DNA of 64,000 bases from Desulforhabdus amnigena. GTDB taxonomy: Bacteria; Desulfobacterota; Syntrophobacteria; Syntrophobacterales; Syntrophobacteraceae. Location: positions 1,267,001 through 1,331,000 of the forward strand of contig NZ_BSDR01000001.1 in assembly GCF_027925305.1 (NCBI RefSeq), written 5' to 3'. This document shows positions 9,901 to 16,903 of the stretch, in pieces (position 1 is the first letter of the stretch; each line of letters opens with the position of its first letter). The translations under genes were made by a program, and so were the position numbers. The notes beneath the pieces were generated by a model. That model did no database searches. It had not been told where the DNA came from and saw only the letters and a program-made list of their open reading frames with translations.

Positions 9901-11031
9901 GTGAAAATCATGCTTTACAGCCAGCACGTTCTGGGAATCGGACATTTTTTCAGAAGCATGGAGGTCGCAAAGGCTTTGCATGAACATGAGGTTCTCTTCG
10001 TCGAGGGGGGAGATCCCTTGCCCGGCTTTGTTCCTCCTCGCCACGTAAAAAGGTTCATCCTTCCGCCCATCATGATGGACGCAGACTTCAAGACTCTTGA
10101 AATTCATGAAGGAACCCTTGAAGAAATCAAAACCGGGCGCAAGCAGATGCTCATGGATGCCTTCACAGAATTTTCCCCCGACGTGCTCGTTACCGAACTT
10201 TTCCCTTTTGGACGCAAACAGTTCCGATTTGAATTGATTCCGCTGCTGGATAAAATCCACGAACAGAGACCGTCCACAAGGGTTGTATGCAGTTTGCGTG
10301 ACATCCTGGTGGAAAAGAAAGATCAGGCGGCGTATGAAAAAGGGGTTCTCGATATCCTGAACCGCTACTTCGATCTGCTTTTGGTGCATTCCGATCCCGA
10401 ACTCATCCCCCTGGAAGAGAGTTTCGAACGCATCGGTGAAATTAAAATTCCAATCTTCTACACTGGATTCATCGTGAGGGATGCTCCTGTCCAGGTGGAA
10501 GCACACAGGGGAAAAATCATTGTGGTGAGCAGTGGGGGAGGAAGAGTGGGAATCGAACTTCTCAGTTCGGCCATAAAAGCGGTTCAAATGCTGGCCGATG
10601 AAGACCTTCACCTCAGAGTTTTTGTAGGGCCTTTCATGGAAGCCTCGGATCGAAAGAATTTGACCGATCTGGCGGCGGGCGATGCCGACATTCAATTGCT
10701 CCCTTTTTCTTTGGACTTCCTGTCGGAATTGGCCCATGCGGACCTTTCCATCAGCATGGCAGGCTACAACACCTGCATGGATATTCTCAGCACCGGAGTC
10801 CGGGCTCTGGTCTACCCCTTTCCGCAAAACCGTGAACAAGCCCTGCGCGCACAAAAACTGGAGAAGCTGGGGCAACTCAAAGTCATACCATCCTTGGCCG
10901 TGCAACCGCTCGCTCAATGTATCCTTTCAGAATTGCGGGCGAAGTATTCAACACGCAGAGGACGCCTGAACCTTTCCGGCAAAACGAACACGGCTGTATT
11001 CATCGATAGATATTGTCGAAACCAGAGTTAA
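9901..11031 (+). CDS. MurG-like predicted glycosyltransferase
   Basis: A 376-aa two-domain GT-B-type protein resembling the predicted glycosyltransferases of COG4671. The N-terminal domain starts KIMLYSQHVLGIGHFFRS, where GIGHFFRS corresponds to the Gly-rich acceptor loop. The C-terminal domain contains IIVVSSGGGRVG and SMAGYNTCMDIL followed by PFPQNREQALRAQKL, the usual nucleotide-sugar binding region of GT28/MurG relatives. The first possible start is GTG at 9901, with ATG at 9910 in frame; neither has a strong ribosome site. It stands alone, divergent from the nif operon. The sugar and acceptor are unknown. Confidence 0.75.
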   Translation: MKIMLYSQHVLGIGHFFRSMEVAKALHEHEVLFVEGGDPLPGFVPPRHVKRFILPPIMMDADFKTLEIHEGTLEEIKTGRKQMLMDAFTEFSPDVLVTELFPFGRKQFRFELIPLLDKIHEQRPSTRVVCSLRDILVEKKDQAAYEKGVLDILNRYFDLLLVHSDPELIPLEESFERIGEIKIPIFYTGFIVRDAPVQVEAHRGKIIVVSSGGGRVGIELLSSAIKAVQMLADEDLHLRVFVGPFMEASDRKNLTDLAAGDADIQLLPFSLDFLSELAHADLSISMAGYNTCMDILSTGVRALVYPFPQNREQALRAQKLEKLGQLKVIPSLAVQPLAQCILSELRAKYSTRRGRLNLSGKTNTAVFIDRYCRNQS

Positions 11032-11339
11032 AGTGAGGAGCCTTTTTTGCACTTATCCTGGAATACTCCGGTTTTCCTTAATCCGCCAGAGCAGCTGCCG
11101 AGATATAATCACTCGCATGCCACTCACCGCTTCCTGCTATCCTGTTACTTGCACCATCCGCCAGACAATGGTAATAGATTACAGGTGTGCGGAGGTAAAC
11201 AGGTTTTGTCTGCTTCATCATCGGATAATCTCAGAAATACCGATCGGGAACGTTTGGCTATTCCTCTTGGAGAAAACTCTCATTTTGCCTTCAATGGCAA
11301 GCTCTATATTTGAGCAAATCCCAAAGGGGTTCGGCTCTA

Positions 11340-11477
11340 AGAGGCTGTCTGAAAATTCTTCTGCTTGGGAGCCGAACCTGCTTCGATTCCCCCCTTTGAG
11401 GGGGGGGGTGTTTTTCTGGTTCGCGAAATCTTGACACCCCCTACCCCCCTCAAGGGGGAAATTTTCAGACATCCTCT
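11340..11477. repeat. MITE-like element with 18-bp terminal inverted repeats
   Basis: The left end AGAGGCTGTCTGAAAATT (11340-11357) matches the right end (11460-11477) in reverse complement with one mismatch. The interior contains opposed C-rich and G-rich tracts (CCCCCTTTGAGGGGGG), so the whole 138-base element can fold on itself. It has no coding potential. It lies in the 700-base gap (11032-11734) in front of the RAMP operon. The rest of that gap, apart from the gene fragment at 11509-11616, shows nothing I can support. Confidence 0.75.
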
Positions 11478-11508
11478 AACGCCTTGAATAGAGACGGTGA
11501 TTCAAGAC

Positions 11509-11616
11509 TCAGGACATCCTGAGCACGGGAGTATGATCGAATGGACAGGCGGCAGCTTCGACCCGGAAGCATTCAATCTGGATGCAGTCAATGAGGGGCT
11601 GAAAAGATTCAAATAG
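11509..11616 (+). pseudogene. C-terminal remnant of a pRiA4b ORF-3-like protein
   Basis: The frame ending at the stop at 11614-11616 encodes HPEHGSMIEWTGGSFDPEAF followed by NLDAVNEGLKRFK. I recognise this as the usual C terminus of pRiA4b ORF-3-like proteins (WxGGxFDPEAFDLDAVN). Only about 35 residues remain and an in-frame stop lies at 11485-11487, so the gene is a fragment. Such genes are commonly found with mobile elements, so it may mark an old insertion or deletion boundary next to the RAMP operon. Confidence 0.6.
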
Positions 11617-11734
11617 TGGTTTGCCTCCTATATGTCTTCAGCGACATCTTTTACGTGCTGCCAAATAACTTCCGACCTCATTATCCGAATCGGTACAGAA
11701 GCCATTCCAGCGCCCTGAACGAAAGGAGAAAAGC

Positions 11735-14700
11735 ATGATCCTGAAAGGAAAGCTTTTTGCCGAGTCCCCAATCTACAGAGGGAATGCGAGAAAAACTCTT
11801 TTTACACGAGATGGAGACGGGACCCAACGGCTGGTGTCTCTGGCCGGTGAGATAGAAGGAACCGCCGAAGCTCTCATGGATGCATTCATCGGCAGATCGC
11901 GCAGCGGGAAAAATACAGGGCTGCTCAATCAACTGTGGTTCAGGCTGTATGGCTCATCGATACCTGAAGGATTGATTACTAAAGTTCATTGTAGCCTTCA
12001 GGAGAAAAGCTACTCCAGAGATCACCTCTTCGACATACGCATGGGTATCAAGTTGAACGAGGATCGATGGGCGGCCGAAGCCAATGCGAACTACAAAATG
12101 GAAACTCTGTATAAAAACGCGGCTTTCGATTTCGCCATGACGGTGAACGATTCGGTTCTGAAACGGGATGAGAATAGGAGCAGGCTGTTCTTTGTGCTCC
12201 AGGAACTCAAGGAAGGGCGTTTCTGGTTCGGAGCAGGAAAGAGCAAAGGGCTGGGGCGTTGCCGGCTTGAAATGGAGCTGCCCTTCTCGCCTGGTGAATC
12301 CCCGCCCTCTGTTTCTCCCCAGGCAAACCACCTGACGATATCCCTTTCCTTTAAGTTGGAAACTCCAGTCCTGGTTGGATGGCCCTGGGGGAAGATCGAT
12401 CCCTCTAAACCCGCTTTTGCCGCCATTGACGGACGACAGCTCATAGAAGCGATGCGAGATATTCCCCAGCCGATCCGCAAGAGGCTGGAGACAACCATAG
12501 GCGGGCCTGTTCTCAGCCCGGAGAACTGGAAAAAGAAGTTCAGCGAGTTTTTTCCAAGAATCCTGGCTGTTTGGCTGATGGAGCAATCGAGCAGGGAAGA
12601 AGAAACCTGGTTTTTGCCCTCCGCAGCCGTGGAAAAATTGGGAAAAGGAAAATACGCCTTGTCCCAAAAGCTGATGGAGCGGATACTGCCTTTGGCGGAC
12701 CGCCATTTCCAGAGCAAGGAAGCAGTGGAGGCGGCCGTCAAGCAAGAGCTAGGAGCCAAGGCCAACATGGCCAAACGCGTACTCGATGTCCTTGCTCATG
12801 AGCGCAAAAAAGGCAAACGGTTCGATTCTGAAGCATGGTCCCAAATAGCTGAGGGACTGGGTTTTGACAGAGCATCAGGGGATCGTCTTGCAGGCGCTAT
12901 TCAGGATGAAACGGCTCTTGCATCCATTTTGTCCCAGGAGTGTGCCAAAATCCTTCCAGGGTTCTTCCAGCAGGTGGATCAACAGATACGGTTGATTCAA
13001 AGCGATAGCTGGATCGATGAAGAGATTGCCGTCCGGGAAGAGCACCTTCACATCAAGAACATGCTCAGAGAGGGAAAAATCGAGGAGTGGCAATGGCTAA
13101 GCCCGGACTATACCCCTCAAGGTATCCGCTCTTCGACGTGGAAGGAATTCCTCGAATCCCACCAGCGCGTGCAATTTCGCCATATGCTCAATTCCAAAAA
13201 TTTGAACAAGAGCATTATCAACGATAAGAACCTGATTGCACTCCTCGAAGGCTACCGCGATCATACCCGCCAGGAACTCTCTCAGCCCTACAACACCGAC
13301 TTCAGGTCCGGAGGAGTATCCAACCGTGAAATCTCCAGGAAATACGGTAAACCCTATGACACGGTTTTTATGAGGATGCTCTCCTGGGCTCCGTCCGCCC
13401 AGGAACAGAGTATGTGGGAGATCTACATTCCTGGGAGTACCGTCAAAGGCGCCTTCAGGAAACGTGCATCCCAACTGCTGAAGACCCTGCGGGGGGACTC
13501 GGCTGGAACGACATCCATTTTAAATCGGCTGTTTGGAGAGCAGGGGCAAAGAGGGTTGGTCTATTTTTCCGATGCGTATCTCACAGATGCACTCGTTCCT
13601 GGCCGTTCGTGGTGCTCCATGGATGGCGTGAAAATGGATCCCGCAACGGGCGGTCCTACCGAAGAAGCCAAAGCGGATTATCTTTTCGCCTTCGGAAAAG
13701 ACCTCTCGTTCAATCTTCGGTTGGATATTCAGAATCTGAGCGAGCAGGACATGGAGGCATTTTCCATCTTGACTCATTTGCTCGAGGACTTCCGGAAGGG
13801 CGATATCCCATTGGGCGGAGAAAAAACATGCGGCTTTGGCTGGGTCAAAGGCACAATCAGGAATATTCACTGGATTACAGGAGCACCGCCCCAGGAAGAC
13901 TCCGTAGGAAAAAAGTTATTCGGGAAGCAAACTCACGCTCGCGACGGAATATGGTACAGCCTCAATCTCAAGGATGAAGCCGCAAAAGAGGCATTGCACA
14001 TTGCCCCTCTCGCTCCGAAAGGGAAGAAGGACGTTCAGCCTCCCCCGAGATCGAAACAGGGCTTCATTTCTCATAGCGCATTCGGTGGTTATTGCGGTGT
14101 TCTTTCCATACAAGGGGAGGTCCTGACTCCTCTCAGCATCAAGGAAAGCGGAGAGCCGTCCTTTGTGCACGTTCCGGATGATCCCCTCGAGGGCGTCATC
14201 AATGGCTGGGAGCCTTTTTCCATGTCCCCCCCGGAAGCATCCCTCAGGGCCCCCTCCAGGCTCTACGCCCTGCCGAGCAAGAGCATCAGGGGAATGATTC
14301 GACACATCTACACCATTGCAAGCGATTCGAGCAAGGCCAGCCACGACATCAGTCGGCTCAATCCTACGGATAGCCTGTTTGGCTGGGTAGGAAGCGGCCC
14401 GAACCAGGCCATCATGGCAAGGCTCTCCTTCGATTTCGCTCTGTTCAAGAAAGCGGAAACCGCCTGGTTCAAGGTGCCGTACCCTTACGGAATGTGGCAT
14501 TATGTCGATGGCCAATGGAAAAAGATTCCCAAGCAGCAGGCATCGGTTCTGCATATCGCCGGAAGCTGGAGGATCTTTCCTCACGCGCCCCTCGCACCCT
14601 GTGTGATAAAACTGGATGATTTCAAGCCGGATACTCCAAGAGCCGACTACATCAAGGCCATTCTACCCGGTGGGCTGTGCCGCTTTACCCTCCGTTTCTG

Positions 14701-14980
14701 GAATCTGGAAAAAGAGGAGCTTCAAAGGCTGCTCTGGTGCATAGCATTGGAACAGGGCCTTGCCCACAAAATGGGAAAGGGCCGCTATCTCGGGTTTGGC
14801 AGTCTGCGCTTGAAGCTCCTGCCAGAGAGCTTTCTTACGGATTGGGCAGATCGGTATTCAGGAAAGGGAAAGAGGGATCAAGCCGGGCAGTTACCCATAA
14901 GCCTCGAAGAATGGATCAATCCTAAAGTGATTCACCATCACTCCGAACTGCGGAAGGCGTTAGATGCTCAACGGATTTGA
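11735..14980 (+). CDS. multi-RAMP fusion protein, type III CRISPR effector-like (Cas7-like x3 or more)
   Basis: A 1081-aa protein built from repeated RAMP/Cas7-type units. Unit 1 (about 1-185) ends in a Gly-rich loop FGAGKSKGLGRCRLEME (165-181). A long, mostly helical stretch (about 200-540) follows. Unit 2 has the Cas7 motif IPGSTVKGAFRKR (565-577) and ends LGGEKTCGFGWVKG (693-706). Unit 3 has LPSKSIRGMIRHIY (846-859) and ends KMGKGRYLGFGSLRLK (1012-1027). These are the PGSxxKG and C-terminal Gly-rich signatures of Csm/Cmr Cas7 subunits. A perfect AAAGGAG precedes the ATG. It overlaps the next gene by 17 bases and heads a three-gene operon with a Cas6-like gene. It is shorter than known Cas7-11/gRAMP effectors. 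Type III-like RNA binding or cleavage is inferred; the catalytic Asp residues cannot be assigned from sequence alone. Confidence 0.8.
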   Translation: MILKGKLFAESPIYRGNARKTLFTRDGDGTQRLVSLAGEIEGTAEALMDAFIGRSRSGKNTGLLNQLWFRLYGSSIPEGLITKVHCSLQEKSYSRDHLFDIRMGIKLNEDRWAAEANANYKMETLYKNAAFDFAMTVNDSVLKRDENRSRLFFVLQELKEGRFWFGAGKSKGLGRCRLEMELPFSPGESPPSVSPQANHLTISLSFKLETPVLVGWPWGKIDPSKPAFAAIDGRQLIEAMRDIPQPIRKRLETTIGGPVLSPENWKKKFSEFFPRILAVWLMEQSSREEETWFLPSAAVEKLGKGKYALSQKLMERILPLADRHFQSKEAVEAAVKQELGAKANMAKRVLDVLAHERKKGKRFDSEAWSQIAEGLGFDRASGDRLAGAIQDETALASILSQECAKILPGFFQQVDQQIRLIQSDSWIDEEIAVREEHLHIKNMLREGKIEEWQWLSPDYTPQGIRSSTWKEFLESHQRVQFRHMLNSKNLNKSIINDKNLIALLEGYRDHTRQELSQPYNTDFRSGGVSNREISRKYGKPYDTVFMRMLSWAPSAQEQSMWEIYIPGSTVKGAFRKRASQLLKTLRGDSAGTTSILNRLFGEQGQRGLVYFSDAYLTDALVPGRSWCSMDGVKMDPATGGPTEEAKADYLFAFGKDLSFNLRLDIQNLSEQDMEAFSILTHLLEDFRKGDIPLGGEKTCGFGWVKGTIRNIHWITGAPPQEDSVGKKLFGKQTHARDGIWYSLNLKDEAAKEALHIAPLAPKGKKDVQPPPRSKQGFISHSAFGGYCGVLSIQGEVLTPLSIKESGEPSFVHVPDDPLEGVINGWEPFSMSPPEASLRAPSRLYALPSKSIRGMIRHIYTIASDSSKASHDISRLNPTDSLFGWVGSGPNQAIMARLSFDFALFKKAETAWFKVPYPYGMWHYVDGQWKKIPKQQASVLHIAGSWRIFPHAPLAPCVIKLDDFKPDTPRADYIKAILPGGLCRFTLRFWNLEKEELQRLLWCIALEQGLAHKMGKGRYLGFGSLRLKLLPESFLTDWADRYSGKGKRDQAGQLPISLEEWINPKVIHHHSELRKALDAQRI

Positions 14981-15848
14981 CTGGTTGCGCCGCAGCAGGA
15001 CTGGTGCTGAACTTTTGGCCACCTTGAGATACCTTTCCGAAAATCCTGATTTTCCATTGACCCGCACGGAAATAGGGGCTCCTCACTCCGCAACGGAGGG
15101 ACCCTGCCAGCGGTGCTGGATCTATCCCCGCATAGATGCCGGGGAGCCTTATTGTAAGGATTGCAGCGAAATCCTTCAGCGAGTCCATGGCCTGTCCACA
15201 GCATCCCGTCATGCGGCAATTCTCTGGGGATTCTTCAATCAATTGCCCACAGAAATACTTCAATGGGAAGGTAAAAACCGAAACAAGCATCTGCTCGGCT
15301 CCTATATCCATGACGCCAACCATTTTCTTATTGTGATGGATCGCCGGGAATTGAGACCCTGGCTTCAGGATCTCACCATTTACTACGGATTCGATCTTCG
15401 TGGAATTTTACAGATATTTCCGACCACCGGAGCGGGAACGAGGACCTGTATGGGAGATATTCTGTGCAGGGCCGTCCACCGGGATCTTTACCTGCCCATG
15501 GGGCAGATGCACATTCGTTTTTACTCGGCTCCCTATCAACTGCTCAACCCTCGCCTGCGCGATCTGAAGGGAATGCTGACCTTTGATCTCTCGGATTTCT
15601 TGAAGCTGCTGGAAATGGCGGAAATATTCCGTGCCTTGCTCCGTCCGGAAGAACAACAGGAATTCCGTGACTTGCTGAGCATTCGAGATAAGCAAGAATC
15701 CCAGTTTTACTGGGGAAGATTTTTGGGAAGGTTGGAACAGCGAGCCAGGGACATGTTGACGGCATGGAAAATGAGACAATGGCCAAAGAACCGGATCAAA
15801 GTATTCTATGAGCTTCTCGACTACGTACAACTCATTCAAGCAGATTAA
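14964..15848 (+). CDS. zinc-ribbon protein of the RAMP operon, unknown function
   Basis: A 294-aa protein I do not recognise. Cysteines C48, C51, C64 and C67 (CQRCWIY then YCKDC) form a zinc ribbon close in style to the one inserted in the palm region of Cas10 proteins. A mixed alpha/beta part follows (about 95-190), then a helical C-terminal third with many Arg/Lys (RFLGRLEQRARDMLTAWKMR). There is no HD motif and no GGDD cyclase motif. It overlaps the RAMP fusion gene by 17 bases and the Cas6-like gene by 41 bases, so all three are probably translated together. It could be a stripped-down Cas10-like large subunit or a Cas11-like partner; both are guesses. Confidence 0.6.
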   Translation: MLNGFDWLRRSRTGAELLATLRYLSENPDFPLTRTEIGAPHSATEGPCQRCWIYPRIDAGEPYCKDCSEILQRVHGLSTASRHAAILWGFFNQLPTEILQWEGKNRNKHLLGSYIHDANHFLIVMDRRELRPWLQDLTIYYGFDLRGILQIFPTTGAGTRTCMGDILCRAVHRDLYLPMGQMHIRFYSAPYQLLNPRLRDLKGMLTFDLSDFLKLLEMAEIFRALLRPEEQQEFRDLLSIRDKQESQFYWGRFLGRLEQRARDMLTAWKMRQWPKNRIKVFYELLDYVQLIQAD

Positions 15849-16845
15849 ACTGATTCGTTATCTCGTAACATGGCGGGTCAACAGCTCTCTGGTAACGCTG
15901 CCGGAGTGCTTTGCCGTCGAGTTGTCTCATGTTATTGGTACGATCATCTCCAACCGCCTTCCCAGCCGGGAAGCTGCTCGATGGCAAAAGGCCTTATCCT
16001 CGTTGAATAAATATTTCGATGCACATCCCGTGAAAGGCGAAAAACCGCTCCAATCAACGGTTTTCCCTGATGTATCATGGCCCATTGATGCCGTGCTCTT
16101 TGAGTATCCCGGAAAAACGACTTATGGATTTGGAGAGCTGATTTTCTGGGAATTGAAACTTTTGGGGGATGCCGCGGATCACGGCTTTTTTTTGGAAACG
16201 ATCCTTCCGGCAATGGAAGAAGCTGGCTACACTTCGGATGAAAGGTGGAACCGACCAAACAGGATCTGGGGAAGATTCGACATTCATGCAGTCTACGCAG
16301 CTCGAGGATCATGCTGGGATCCCATAGTGAGTGACGGGCGACTGGACCTCCGACCCCAGCCAAGCGCGTCTCAATGGGCTGAAGGGTTGACGTTTGGCTC
16401 TCACGTTGAGAGTGCTTTCAGACAACTGATATGGCTCACACCCTTTGAACTCGAAGGCATTGCCAAGGAGAAGGAACCAGGCCATGCCGATGATCAGGGA
16501 GATATTCCAGAGGGCCGGAGCCCCGTCATGAAAGCTATTTTGGAAGCACTGGCATCACGTTTGAGTTCGTTGCTCCAGGGGAGACGCAAAACAGCCGGTT
16601 ATCCACAAGATATTCTCGATGATGAATGGAGGCTCATTCTACAAGAAGCCTTTGAACAGGTAATTCAAACGCCTTTGCTTTTCAAGGACCTAAAAAACGT
16701 CTCGAAGGGATGTCCAGGGCAGTGGACAGGAAAACATGTCTTTGGCCCTCTTCCAAAAGAGATCATCCCATGCCTTGAATTGGCATCCATACTTCATATC
16801 GGCAAATACACCCATTTCGGATGTGGGACATTCACATTGGCGTAA
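15808..16845 (+). CDS. Cas6-like RAMP endoribonuclease (crRNA-processing type)
   Basis: A 345-aa protein with the architecture of the Cas6 C-terminal family (PF10040). It ends in the diagnostic Gly-rich loop HIGKYTHFGCGTFTLA (330-345), compare the usual HiGKgtsFGlGrY ending. The middle shows the family pattern FGELIFWELKLLGDAADH followed by TILPAMEEAG, and WLTPFEL lies near residue 210. Cas6 cuts CRISPR transcripts into guide RNAs. The start at 15808 lies inside the preceding gene and has no clear ribosome site, so translation is probably coupled. It is the last gene of the operon; 58 bases separate it from a convergent regulator gene, with no array between. Cas6 identity is fairly sure, its RNA substrate is unknown. 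Confidence 0.8.
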   Translation: MSFSTTYNSFKQIKLIRYLVTWRVNSSLVTLPECFAVELSHVIGTIISNRLPSREAARWQKALSSLNKYFDAHPVKGEKPLQSTVFPDVSWPIDAVLFEYPGKTTYGFGELIFWELKLLGDAADHGFFLETILPAMEEAGYTSDERWNRPNRIWGRFDIHAVYAARGSCWDPIVSDGRLDLRPQPSASQWAEGLTFGSHVESAFRQLIWLTPFELEGIAKEKEPGHADDQGDIPEGRSPVMKAILEALASRLSSLLQGRRKTAGYPQDILDDEWRLILQEAFEQVIQTPLLFKDLKNVSKGCPGQWTGKHVFGPLPKEIIPCLELASILHIGKYTHFGCGTFTLA

Positions 16846-16903
16846 ACGGGCTTACATTCGGCATGGGGGAGGATGGACATGAAAAATACAGCAAACAAGC
16901 ACG

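Noticed and set aside
14964-15848. GGDD cyclase or HD nuclease motif in the zinc-ribbon protein
   Set aside because: Neither motif occurs, so I did not call the protein Cas10.
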